Positions 11,750 through 22,123 of a stretch of 64,000 bases of DNA are shown here, one piece after another. The notes beneath the pieces were generated by a model. It was not told the DNA's origin. It saw only the letters and a program-made list of their open reading frames with translations, and ran no database searches. Source of the stretch: Chromera velia (lineage: Eukaryota > Sar > Chromeraceae); assembly GCA_018398765.1 (NCBI GenBank), contig JAHBMJ010003638.1, forward strand, positions 1-64,000, given 5' to 3'. The translations under genes were made by a program, and so were the position numbers. Positions within the stretch are counted from its first letter, which is position 1. Every line of letters starts with the position of its first letter.

Positions 11750-12276
11750 GCGAGGTCCATAGAAGAAGACAAATGCTCACACGGGCAGGACCCATCGCAT
11801 CTGACACTCAAGCCCCCCGTTTCCTCACTCCCCCCTTCCTCAACCCCCTCACTCCCACAGACATCATATGAATTGTCCAGCACCTGCTGTAAACTCAGCA
11901 ACTTCGAGGGCAGCAAATGGAAGCACACTGTGCCCATCAAACCAAACGTGCGGACCCATCTCGAAAAGACAGAGGAGTAGAAAGAAGTGAAAGGATAAAA
12001 ATCAGCAAGAGGCAAACGAACAGAAAAAAGCAAACTCTTTCCGAAGTCCTTCACTGACTAACCATGAAGCTCACACAATCTACGTACATTGAAGTTGAAA
12101 GTCGCTTTGCCACCCTGTTTTACTCCAGAACTTAGAACCATCATTCTCTTCAACTCACCATCAGTGCGCCGTTTGTTTGAGAGGAATACCAGCGGCAGAG
12201 ACCGGTATACGTATGAGCTCAAGCCCCCCCTCCCCCCCTTCCCCCTCTCTGTCTCCTTCCCCCTCTTTCCCCCAGA

Positions 12277-13071
12277 CTAACTCACCTGCCCACGGGAATC
12301 CAAAACATCAGCAACCACACAACACCTACTCAGATAGGGGGGAAGATTCGCATTTCGAACACCTCCTCTGTCTCCTTGCACCGAGTTTCTCACTGACATA
12401 AAAGCTCTCAACCGGTCAGTATATGCAGTGACTCCCCCACCCTGCCTTCCCGCAATCTGACCAGACCTTCGCCTGCCCTGACCCTCACTTGCCTCCCCCC
12501 CTTTATTTCCAGGGCGAAGCACCAGCGACGTCTCTCCTTTCATCTTCCTATTCATCCCTGCAGTGTTCTAGGCAGGCATAAAAGATTGTATACACGTCAT
12601 CTCCACATCTCTCAAATCCTTCTGTGTTCCACTCACCACTGTAAGAGGAGTAATCACGAACAACGCAGGCCGAGTTATATCAGATGATAAAACAGAGTAA
12701 AACCGATAACTAGACCGATAAGCATACCCCCTGCCAAAAGCATTAGACCCCCCTCTTCCACCGGTAAAATAATGAGATGCCGTGTACAGATGTTGCTTGA
12801 ACCTGCCAACCGCATCGTCTACCGTACTAGCAAAATAAAATCCTCTCTTCCACAGCGACCATATCATGTATACAACATGCTTACTCCATCGGTCGGCCCG
12901 ACCACCAAAAGATTTATAACCCCGTCTGACTTCCCTCAAAAACTTCGAGAAACTCGACTCAGACAACTCTAAAAAACTCCCGGCAACCATGCAATGCAGG
13001 TTTGTCACGACTCTAACATCCGTGTGCTGCATCTCCTCCTCAGCACAGACCAAGCACGAGAATGAGAACAT
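12277..13071 (-). pseudogene. GIY-YIG endonuclease domain of the Penelope-like element
   Basis: Frame 13071-12568, continuing in the same frame past one TAG to 12277. The segment HVVYMIWSLWKRGFYFAST followed by GRFKQHL fits GIY-YIG: a Tyr in the GIY position, YFA for YIG, then the catalytic-type Arg and the QHL helix. About 90 residues on, DVEMTCIQSFMPA-stop-NT matches the conserved Glu and terminal Asn. Upstream lies a CxxC..H..H cluster (CLVCAEEEMQH, then LHC), a possible zinc site as reported for permuted Penelope-like endonucleases. The domain nicks target DNA for target-primed reverse transcription. Decayed by at least one stop. Confidence 0.6.
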
Positions 13072-13121
13072 TCACTCACATCCGGAGATGCAGGAGAGAA
13101 CTGAAATGAGTAAAAAGGGGG

Positions 13122-13898
13122 CTACGATGAGTGTATGTGCAACGTAGTCGAAAGAGGGCAAGAACACGAACTTACTTCAGCACCACATACTGGGCAAAGT
13201 TGTTTTACATGTGCAAATACAGACGAAAGGAACATCCTCATTCCCATCAACTGAAGCATCATCTTGTCCAATTCCTTGCCGCACTCCCGGAAGACTTTCT
13301 CATGGCCGAACCCCCTCACTCCCTTATCACAATCCATCCTCATCTGCACTGCCCTCATCTGATCTTCCAACCAATCAACAAAAACAGAAAACTGAGATGA
13401 ACACAATGGTATGTCTAGACTTACTTCATTCAAAGTCTCCGTCCTGCCTGATCCCCCTGGTCCTAGTCAACCCGAGTCCCCTCCCACTGGGAATGCGGCT
13501 CCATCCCCCACCATCACCAGTGCAAGCACAAAGACCAGCGCCTCTGTATCAGCGTCAGGAGGGACTGCCGACACCATACATTCCCTCAGGAACTCCGCCG
13601 CATCCCTTTGCAGGACTGCACTGTCAATCCCCTCAACAGCCGTCCCGATCATCTCCGCCCTGTCGAGTACCATCCTCATCCTTTCCCCATTGAAGACCGG
13701 CGCTGACTTCACCAGGGCATCGAAGGTGATCATGGTAGCTGCTGCTGCCTGGTGCATAGGCTTTATCCCAATCTGCTTAAGTGTATTGGACTCCTCTCTC
13801 TCCACCCTTGCCGCTACTGCCCTGAGCCCCCCCACAAGGGAACGTCCCAGGGGCACATCGGAGAGCATATCTGCTCTCCCCTCAGTCCCTCCCCCCAT
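13122..13898 (-). pseudogene. unknown ORF of the Penelope-like element, zinc-knuckle-like end
   Basis: A single minus-strand frame interrupted by one TGA (13467-13469). The first part is helical and Ala/Val-rich. The second part ends in CPVCGAEVSSCSC, a Cys cluster that could bind zinc. It lies directly upstream of the endonuclease domain and downstream of a Gly-rich region. No homology is recognised; the position suggests a gag-like or ORF1 role. Confidence 0.4.
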
Positions 13899-13899
13899 T

Positions 13900-14868
13900 T
13901 CACCTCCAGCATGAGTACGTTTCGCGGATGTTGGTCTCGTCCCCTCCCCAACACCCTCCCCCTTGTACTTCCACCCACTCCACTATGATCGGGGGCACAG
14001 GCGACTGATTCTGGATGCTACCCAGGCCTGCACTCCCCCCCAATCCCTGCCCAGTCGCACGACCAAGGCCACCACCTCTGGTCGTATGCACTCCATCTCT
14101 TCCCCCCGTCCCCACTCCCCCCTTCGCCGACAATCCTCCCCCCCCGGTCGTAATTAGGCCAGGACTGGGGATCACGTTTGTCTGTGGAATTACCACACCA
14201 CCCCTTCCTCCACTTTTTCCCCTCCCCATCTTCTATTCCCTCACCCACGCTGCGATACGGTTCGCGACGTGCAGAGGGGATGTCTCTCTACATCCCATAA
14301 CTACCTGCCTCATCAGGGGGGCCCCGGACTCCCCCCTTGGCATCTGCATAAAAAGGAAGCAGGATGTCCTGAAGAATTCCAGGAAAGCTGGTCCCATCCC
14401 CACAAGTATATTTGCCATCCCCTCGTACTCTGTAAAACTCCCCTTAAAGTTCTCCCTGACAACTCCATCGAAAATCCCCCCTGGCTCAAATAGTACATCT
14501 CCCACTGACCGCGCGAATCGAGCTACTGCAGGGGATCCCTCCCTGATCTGTGCTAGGTGAGGGGAATATTCAGGGTTCGGGGTCGTCCGATCGTACTTGT
14601 TCGAGAAAGATGCATACCACAGGGAATTTATCTCAGACGCCCTGGCTGTGACGGAGGCGAATTCGTTCCTTCTCGAGTTGAAGTCTGTCCCCAAAATCTG
14701 GGCGACTTGCGACTCCGGCATATACTGTAGCAACAGCTTTTTCCCCACAGGCCCTCCCCCAAAGAAATCATGTACATCAACAACCCCCCCCCCCCCNNNN
14801 NNNNNNNNNNNNNNNNNNNNNNNNNNNNNNNNNNNNNNNNNNNNCCCCATGTAGCGGGGCCTCCTCAT
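13900..14868 (-). pseudogene. 5' ORF of the Penelope-like element, unknown plus Gly-rich tail
   Basis: Frame 14868-14233 continues in the same frame to 13900 after one stop. The N-terminal part is interrupted by the N-gap (14797-14844) at a C run. The middle is an ordinary globular-looking sequence (LWYASFSNKYDRTTPNPEYS). The tail is Gly/Arg-rich, as in nucleic-acid-binding proteins. No known domain is recognised. Confidence 0.4.
14797..14844. other. assembly gap (48 N)
   Basis: Run of N directly after a poly-C tract; gap length is probably arbitrary. Confidence 1.
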
Positions 14869-14925
14869 CCTCGTCCAAGAGCTTCACATATGCCCTCCTT
14901 CTTAAACCTCCGTTTCCTCTCACTC

Positions 14926-16172
14926 CTAGTTGCATGATGGCCGGGTAATTACCAGGTAACCGGTTACCTGGCCGGGCTAGACCAATTTTTTAATAATGGC
15001 CAGGTTACCGGTTTACCGGCCATATAATTAAAAAAAAAACAAAAATAAAAATCTAGAAAAAAAAATTTAAAAAAAATATAGAAAAAAAAATTATAGAAAA
15101 AAAATTAAAAAAAAATCTGGCCGCATTTGAAAGACGCGGAAACTTTTGAATCCTAAAACTGTTTTTCTTTCACGCATGAAACTCATATGCATGCACAACA
15201 AGCGAATAACATGCATGAAAATCGATGAAACACATTCATGCGGCATAAAAGCACATACACATGCACAAAACACGCGTGAAACACATGCACAGTCAACTCG
15301 ACGCGATAGCTGTATCTGAACAAAAACCAGTTGAGGGATTTTGATCCATCAACTGATTTGCGCAGATACTTTCTATCTAGCGCCTCTTCTCAGACTCTTC
15401 TTGGCATTGACGACAGCCCGAGGCTGAGGCTGGACAAAATCGATGACTTCCTCCCCTCCCCCTCTTCTGACTGCTTTTGTGGATGCATCAGGCTCATTTG
15501 CTCTCTCCTCCAACTCAACCTCCAAAGCCTCTTGTTCTTCTGCGGGGGTCTCTTCTGTCACATCTGTAAAAAAATATTTGTAGAAGGTTTCCTCCCCAAT
15601 CCGATCCTCTTTCTGCAAACGACTGCCTTCACCAGCTGTCTTTATCAAATGTCTTACACAACGGTCAATGCGAACCGATTTCCACTCAAACTGACAGAAT
15701 GCACATTTTCCGGGCTTTTGCGATCCAACTTCTGCACCGCCCTGTAAAGGAAGAATGACAGCTGGAATCTGTGTGAACAGTTTGCCTTTTGACATCTTGA
15801 AACTTCTAAGTTTGGCTTCTTTGGGGAACAACTGCTCAATTAAGAGCAAAACCAACGTTTCAACAACACAGGGTCGCGACGTTTCCACATAAGAAAGTGA
15901 CTGACCTTTGCATCACTGAACGATCACATTCAATTGCGACAGGAGACTGCATACAGGCGTGCACGGGTATCGCAAGCATGCCTGACGCGCCGGGCGCGGT
16001 CGCGGCGGTGGCCCCCATTGCGCCAAGGCCGCGTGGCGGCCGCACAGACGTTGATCGGGCCGCGGCGCGGGCCCGCGGCGCCGCCGCGACTCGGCCGGCC
16101 AGGTTACCGGCCAACCTGGTAACCACCCCCCTATTTCTGGCTGACTACCAAGTTACCAGGATGCACCTAGGC
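14926..16172. mobile_element. hAT-like element with BED-finger ORF
   Basis: Flanked by an exact 8-bp TCTCACTC (14918-14925 and 16173-16180), the duplication length of hAT transposons. Ends TAGTTGCATGATGG and, on the other strand, TAGGTGCATCCTGG are imperfect inverted repeats starting TAG; one end carries two extra bases. Subterminal AGGTTACCGG-type motifs occur on both sides (about 14955-15020, 16100-16160). The ORF at 15373-15888 has a BED-like finger. A very GC-rich block (15970-16110) is unusual for an otherwise AT-rich element. Confidence 0.5.
15373..15888 (-). CDS. BED-type zinc finger protein, truncated hAT transposase N-terminus
   Basis: 172-codon frame. Residues around 62-90 read KCAFCQFEWKSVRIDRCVRH followed by LI: a CxxC pair, then a loop and RHL, the BED-finger pattern used by hAT transposases to bind their ends. 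The C-terminal part is acidic (Glu-rich) and ends in a basic tail. No catalytic domain or dimerisation domain follows, so this is either a truncated transposase or a small captured DNA-binding protein. Confidence 0.45.
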   Translation of the reverse strand: METSRPCVVETLVLLLIEQLFPKEAKLRSFKMSKGKLFTQIPAVILPLQGGAEVGSQKPGKCAFCQFEWKSVRIDRCVRHLIKTAGEGSRLQKEDRIGEETFYKYFFTDVTEETPAEEQEALEVELEERANEPDASTKAVRRGGGEEVIDFVQPQPRAVVNAKKSLRRGAR

Positions 16173-16357
16173 TCTCACTCTCTGTACACCCGAGTCAACA
16201 ACAGAAATTTGCAACGTCTGGAGCTCTCCTAGCTCCGGATTAATGTACCGACCGGACATCTCCATAGATGAGACACAACAAGACTCTACAAACAGACAGA
16301 CCGATACAGGAGACGTGTAATAGACAAGTTCCAGGCCGCAGCCGCTTGCCACAGTTC

Positions 16358-16413
16358 TTATGATAAGAACCTAGAGAAGTATGTGCTCTTCAGACAGCTG
16401 AGCGCTTTAAGTT
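16358..16413 (+). repeat. 56-bp direct repeat, right copy
   Basis: Partner of 8484-8539 with one base difference; flanks on both sides are unrelated. Confidence 0.8.
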
Positions 16414-17265
16414 ATATATTTATATCACTCAGCCCATGATCTAGGCCCATGATATAATATAAAAATATATATCGAAACCACGCCTAGATAGAAGAGCACT
16501 AATTATACTTAATACTTTTAAATTTTTGACTTTTTAATACGCATTGTAGGCTTTTTTAGCATTCTTTTAATCTCTTTAGAAACTGCCTTCTGCAGCTATG
16601 TGGGGCTGTCTGCTTGTTTATCTATTCTCTTTGCACCCACGCTAAAGCCTGAAAACGATCGATCAACTCACAGCATCTACCGCCAATAGTTGCCGCTATG
16701 GTTATCGCCCCTGGTTTTGCTGCTTTGGCTTTGCCGCTTTACCTTTGCCGCTTTAGCTTTGCCGCTTTAGCTTTGTTGCTTTGGTTTTACCGCTTGGCCG
16801 TAGAAGGCTTCCAGCTCCCAACACAATGAGCTTCTTCTATAATAGTTGGAGACGGCTTTGCGAACTTCTTGTTCTCCCAGTCTCTTGACGCAGTTGAGGT
16901 ACCCGGAGTTGCCAGGTGGCCCCTCACTCCAGAACAAGCACTGTCGGACGATAAGTATTGAGAAACTTTCATGCAGAACTTCGGTCGACTTGTTTTTCCC
17001 TGTCAGTCAAACAGAGAGTTGCGCAATCGCTCCGCAACGGTGTTCAAAAATGAAATTGACGTCAGTAGAGGAACGTGATGGAGTGGTTTGATCACAACAA
17101 GTGGCAATACATAGGCATCAACGTTTCTACTTCATCGCCTCTGCTGAGAAACATCAGGCAGTGACTAGATCGATGTATACCAGATTCAATCTGGACGATT
17201 TTTGGTTCCTGGAAAAGCTGGGCCGCATCTGCGATAAGAGAGATCGAGAAAGATGCACGCATCGA
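16414..17265. other. gene-free stretch
   Basis: AT-rich to about 16560, then a tandem CTTTGCCGCTTTAG-type run at about 16715-16795 (at least five degenerate units of roughly 17 bp), then sequence without a convincing coding frame. Confidence 0.5.
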
Positions 17266-17720
17266 TACATGGCCCCAGAAAGTGAAGCGGGGGGCATTTA
17301 CAAAACAAAAATACCCTAAGCTCATCTAACCGAGCTCAACCGAGTTTACTGATCAGCCTGCCGAGCTTAGCCGAGATCACTGATCAGGCATGCTATATAT
17401 GTCTTTCACCAAAAACCTGGCCTCGAAAGGCTGAATTTGCGCCATGCGCATGTCAAATAGGTTTCAGATCCAGGCTTTTTTCCCGCGGGGGGGGGGTTCC
17501 GCGGAGAAAAGCTGCGCGCGCATGCTTTTTTCCCGTGGNGGCGCTAATGCAGCACCATGCATGGCCGGCGTGCGTCAATCGAGCAGCTCTCATTTTTCTT
17601 GCCTTCCGGGGCCGTTCGCAAGCTTGCTTGCGTCAGATACGTCGCGGCGCGCGGCCGGGCCGCTGCATGCATGCACATGTGGTTGGACCCGGCCGCGCGC
17701 TTCCGGCCGTCTCCCATCAT
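17266..17720. repeat. dispersed repeat family R, copy at 17 kb
   Basis: Contains, in order, the unit CATGGCCCCAGAAAGTGAAG (reverse of the tandem units at 62281-62460), ACCAAAAACCTGGCCTCGAA (also near 61720, 62250, 48620), a CCCGCGG poly-G segment, and TTTCTTGCCTTCCGGGGCCG with AAGCTTGC hairpin (reverse of 48340-48380, 48650-48690, 61770-61810). One N at 17539. Confidence 0.65.
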
Positions 17721-17814
17721 TGCTCAGTCTGTCTCCAAATAAGCTGGATCCACTTATCGAAGTCAGCCAGCTTGTTCTCACGCCGCTTGCAGTCTCAGAT
17801 TCTCATAATCAGCG

Positions 17815-18705
17815 ATGGAAAGCTTTTGTAATGCTCGTCTTCAGTTCAGAGCTGTCTCCGAAGAATTGGAAAAAGGTTTTGGGGTCACAATGAACTGGAA
17901 ATCAGAAGTAGATCCGGGAAAGCATTCGCACAGAATCGCCAAGGAAAACTGCAGAAAGGGTCTCTGCATTCAGTGCGGGCAGCAGCCAACTGCCCCTTGC
18001 GAGTAAGTAAGGCGATCTTGTTGTGTCTCTGCTGCTTTCAGGCAATCAGCAAATTCCTTCTGCTCTTCGATTGAATTGTCGTGCAGGAGACGGCATGGTC
18101 GACACCAAGACGAAGATCGGACCCCTTCCTTCCTCTGTACACTCTGTCTCCACAGGGGGGCCCTTCAGGAGTGCGCCAAGTGCTGCAAGATGTTTGTGCC
18201 TGCTGCAGTCTCTCATTCAGTGAGTTGCAGGTAGCGCCTCTCTCTTCGATTTTGTCTAGCTTCCTGCCGTCTCGTCTATTCGTGTGAACAATTCTCCTTG
18301 AAGCTTCCCCCAAGAAGCTTCTCCTTGCAGAAGTCCTCCGTGGTCCGTATATGTCATACTGAAGGTTCGCAGCTCTTGTGATGCAAAGCGAGTGGGTCCA
18401 GATGGTCTCGACAGACCACCAGTCTACTTATTTCATTTCTCTTGCAGGTGGACGAGGCCCACGCAAAGTGGCGCTGCTTCGAGTGCCTCACCTGGAGTTC
18501 CGCGTCCATCCCCAGGACTCTAAAGGCGTGCAAGCGTTATGGCACGTGCCACAGGTGTGGGTGCGGGTGTGGGACGTGTGAGAGGTGCAGGAGGTACCGG
18601 AAGGACCAGAAAAAGGAGGAGAAGCTCACCCAGAAACGAAGGGAGAATGTGAAGGCAGTGGTGAAAAAGTCAGTCACTGCGTCGATGAGTTTGATTGTGC
18701 GTTGA
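17815..18705 (+). CDS. small Cys-rich protein, probable zinc binding
   Basis: Exons 17815-18002, 18156-18219 and 18448-18705, with perfect GTAAGT and GTGAGT donors and pyrimidine-rich acceptors; phases agree, giving 169 residues. Cysteines come in pairs: CIQCG (about residue 51), CAKCC (70), RCFEC (95), then a dense CHRCGCGCGTCERC (118-131) followed by a highly basic helix (KDQKKEEKLTQKRRENVK). This suggests a zinc-stabilised nucleic-acid or protein-binding module; no named family is recognised. The last exon may alternatively splice on to the candidate exons at 19190-20546. A possible relative lies inverted near 22.0 kb. Confidence 0.6.
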
Positions 18706-19189
18706 CTCATTTGCCTCTTAGAGATGAGTAATGTCCGAGGCGGTATTTGGACAGACAATTTGCTGAACACCATTCTCTCTTGTAAGGTGCTTATCTGTCG
18801 GTCTGTCTGACTGCCTGCCTGTCTGTCTGTCTGTCTTCTGAAAGGTAGGAAGAGAAAAAGGAAAGAGAAGACGAAACAGTCTGTCTGCCATTCTTTCTTC
18901 AATGCATCTGCTGCCCTCTCTCTCCTCTCCGTGACTAAACTTCTGCGTGCCGGTAGTCATGTGCGTGTTCGCGTGTGTGCAAGTGGGTGCGCGACTGCGC
19001 CTCTATCTGCATGCACTTATCTGGGTAGGAGTGTGTCTCTGTCCGTCTGGTTTGTCAGTGTATGTGACTGAGTTTGAGTGTAAGTGACGGAGAACGTGAG
19101 TGAGCGTGTTTCTATGTGTATGTGGGTAAAGGTATGTTGCTTGTAAGCGTTCTCGAGTGAGAATGTAAAATTGCATGCATCCGTGCATA

Positions 19190-20546
19190 ATCGAATACAG
19201 GATCCATTGTGAAGAAATCGAGCGGGGACAGAAGAGAGCCCCCAGGCCCCGGCAACGACTGGCTGCAGCAGACAGGCCGAGATTTTGCGAGGTAAGAAAG
19301 GTGGGGATTGACCGCATCCTTCCTTTTTTCCAATGCCCTTCTTTTTTCCTGACAATGCTTTCGTCTCACGTTTTTAGTGTACAACAGTGTAAGCTGTTTG
19401 TCGCCTTTCCCCAGACCTTCTGGTGCACTGGCGACGAGCTCTTTCCTCTTCTTCATCTTCTCTCTGCTGCACAAAATCTACCTTTGAGTCTCCTCGCCCA
19501 TTTTTTTCTCCCCAATGTTTGGCTGGGGTTGCGTGGGCGTTTCTGTTGTTCGTTGCTAGTGCGCTTCCTCACATGCCCCCTAGTGGATGTCGCATAGCAC
19601 TGTAAATGCTGTGAGGACTCATCAGTGGATGTTGAGATGCATCCAGGCAATCTACTTGCGCGTGGTCTCCCTTTTCCTATCGTGAAGGAGAGTTTCGGAG
19701 ATTTGACTCCCATATGGTTTGTCTCTCCTTCTGTGTGCGTCTCTTCTCCTTGTCCTCTGTTTTGCAGGTGAACAAGGGAACAAGAAACGCAGAGAGGGAC
19801 GAGGAGATAGGGTCCCTATTTTGTGAGATCAACTCGGCCTGTGCGTCTACTGTGGTTCAAGATATCGAGCTGGAGGTCTGTTGGTCGATTTTTTGAAAGG
19901 AAACGGGGGCGATATCGGAGCAGAAGTGTGAGAGGTACCGAAAGTCCAAACGACAAGAACGATGAGAAAATGACGCTCATGGACTCCTGGGAGCTCCGCC
20001 CTCCCGGCCCCCCCATGGATTCATTTATTGGGTGTTTCGTGCCTTTGTTCATCCATCCATTTGTGGCAAAAACAACGCACAGTGTGGTGTCTTGGAGGAA
20101 AAGGAGTAATAAGTATGGGGGAAAGTAGCCGGGTTTCTTTGCTGAGTCCCTGATCCGTAACGAAAGACCGCTCTTCTCGAGAGCGTGCGTGTAGACTTTA
20201 TGCATGAATGTATAGGTTTCACACATATGTGCAGACGCCTATGCATGCTTGCCGCCTACGTCTGCAGGCAGAATTCGGTGAAGCACAGCAGACGGCCAAC
20301 CACACAGTGGAGGAAGTCACGAGGCGGCGAGACGCAATGCGCATGTCAGCTCGACCTACTTCGCTTCGTTTCTTTTGTGCTTTTGCTTGTCTTTTCTGGA
20401 AGGAGGGATGAGACAAGGAAGCTCCATGCGTTACACATATCTCATTCTGGGCACCTGCCGACAAGACCGAGGCATACTGAGAGACTCGCACGGCAACGAG
20501 AGACTGTCGAAGCACTTATGAGTCACGAGAAGTTGAGGTCACAATG
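19190..20546 (+). other. candidate downstream exons, coiled-coil-like
   Basis: Splice-bounded open segments on the plus strand: about 19201-19301 (donor GTAAGA), 19769-19878 (acceptor TTTTGCAG), 20271-20343 (acceptor CTGCAG; AEFGEAQQTANHTVEEV) and about 20463-20546 ending in TGA (TERLARQRETVEALMSHEKL). All are charged and helix-prone. Their phases do not join cleanly to the exon ending at 18705, so they may form a separate gene or include errors in my junctions. Confidence 0.3.
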
Positions 20547-20629
20547 AAAGATGCGGTGCTGTTCCGTCCTCCCTGCCATCTGTGTTTTGCCTGTTTCTTC
20601 ACGTGTACGTCCCTCTTCTCTTTCTTCTC

Positions 20630-20635
20630 TCTCTC

Positions 20636-20667
<32 letters not shown>

Positions 20668-20682
20668 TGTGTGTGTGTGCAG
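20630..20682. repeat. (TC)n-(GT)n microsatellite
   Basis: Simple repeat TCTCTCTGTGTG... without coding content. Confidence 0.95.
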
Positions 20683-21429
20683 GCTCGAGGCGGCTCTGGG
20701 TGCACTCGATTTGGGCCGGGGAGACGAAAAGGGTGGAGCAGAGGTCATCATGGGAAGCAGCAACGGCAGGATGGGAAGACACGAGGACAGAAATGGGGAA
20801 GGGACAGAGGGGGGGGTTGATGTGTGTATGGGGACAGACTGACCGGCTGGCGAATTGAGGGAAGGACTGGCTGACTGCCTGACTTGTTGAGGAAATGAAT
20901 TTTTCTTTTCTTTTGCCAATTCCGTTTGCGCTATTGAAACTTCCAGCTTGCAAGTCCGAAGTCAGACACGATGAGTCATTTGATTTGAAAATGAGGTTGC
21001 TGCAGGCATTCAACAATGAGGTGTGGGCGTGGGAAGGGGTTAAGGGTGGGCGGGTAGAAAGAGTGGCGACACGGAGAAGACCGAAGACAAGAAAACGGGG
21101 TGGGAGAACGTTCTGAGCCATTGAGACATGTGCGTGCGTCAGAGAGCTGTACCCCAGACGAGAGACAACGCTGCGTGTGTCAGAGAGAGTCAGTCTCAAG
21201 ACCGCGAAAAACGGGTGGCACGAGGGAACAAAGCGAGGAGACATGGAATTTTTGTCGGACGAAAAGAGAACGCTCACCTGGTCAAGCATGTGCGTCGAAA
21301 ATAGAGCCCCCCGTTGGAAGGACAGTTGTAATGCATGTTTGCTTGGAGTCCCTGATTCGGTCATGGGTTGTGTGGAACATCTGCTTGCTGTAATTTTTTC
21401 ATGTGAGGGTGGTTTTTTCAGTAAAGATG

Positions 21430-21715
21430 CCAAAGAGGAAGCAGGAATGCAGGAAAATTTATTTACAATGAATGTTCCTTCCAGATAAAGAGAAAAGAAG
21501 AGAAGCAGGGTCCTTTGTTTCAAATGAGTGTGCGCTCCAGAAGAACAAGGAAGGGAAGCAAGGAAGCAGTAAAATGTATTTAAAATAAGTGTGCTCTCCA
21601 GCTTAAGGGAAGCAAGGAAGCAAGTAAAATCTATTTAAAATGAGTGTGCTCTCAAAACAAAGAAGGAAGAAAGGAAGCAGGAAAGCCGGAAGATTTATTT
21701 AAAGAATGCATTTGA
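21430..21715. repeat. degenerate minisatellite
   Basis: Units of roughly 50-65 bp with GGAAGCAAGGAAGCA, TATTTAAAAT and AGTGTGCTCTCCAG, about four copies. It precedes the 3' end of the minus-strand gene at 21699-22038. Confidence 0.7.
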
Positions 21716-22038
21716 AATGGATCGAATGGGCGGGTTTGGTTGCTCGTTTCTGTTTATTAATATGCCTCGTGTACAACGCCAGCATGTGTCGTTGGGGTGT
21801 CTGACATGTGAGATCATGCAGGAGCAGGTCTCCTTCAAAGTCTTTGCATGAAGCAAAGTTTTTGAATTCGTGCTCTTGTGTTCGCGAGATCGTTTTTGAT
21901 CTTCTGGTAAAGGTTCCCATTCTCTTCTCTAGCTGCTCCGCTATGTCTTTCCTTTCTTGCGCAAGTATGAGGCGGTTATGCCTTTCTGCCACTCCTTTCC
22001 TTCCCTTTCGCATCTTTTTCTTCCGGCATAGTTCGCAA
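21699..22038 (-). CDS. terminal exon of a basic Cys-containing coiled-coil protein
   Basis: Acceptor CGCAG at 22041-22039, then CELCRKKKMRKGRKGVAE and a long charged helix (LILAQERKDIAEQLEKR), stop at 21699. The CxxC followed by a Lys/Arg-rich helix resembles CERCRRYRKDQKKEEK of the plus-strand gene at 18.6 kb, so the two may be inverted paralogs. Upstream exons were not identified; the acceptor is preceded by GA-repeat DNA. Confidence 0.35.
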
Positions 22039-22066
22039 CTGCGACAGATGTGGGCCTCTCTCTCTC

Positions 22067-22087
22067 TGTCTCTCTGTCTCTCTCTCT

Positions 22088-22123
<36 letters not shown>

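Larger units (their letters stand above)
8824..14868 (-). mobile_element. Penelope-like retroelement copy 1, endonuclease before reverse transcriptase
   Basis: All coding remnants are on the minus strand in the order: unknown/Gly-rich region (14868-13122), GIY-YIG endonuclease (13071-12568 and onward), linker (to about 11750), reverse transcriptase (10892-9030), 3' UTR to about 8824. The 3' UTR is shared with the copies at 31.6 and 50.3 kb (ACGCG..CCC..TCTTTT.TCTATCGCTG). Canonical Penelope elements carry the endonuclease after the RT; an N-terminal one marks the permuted Naiad/Chlamys-type clade, known from algae, protists and invertebrates. The element is decayed (several stops, frame changes, an N-gap near its 5' end) and is interrupted by another transposon at 10898-11749. 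Confidence 0.65.
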
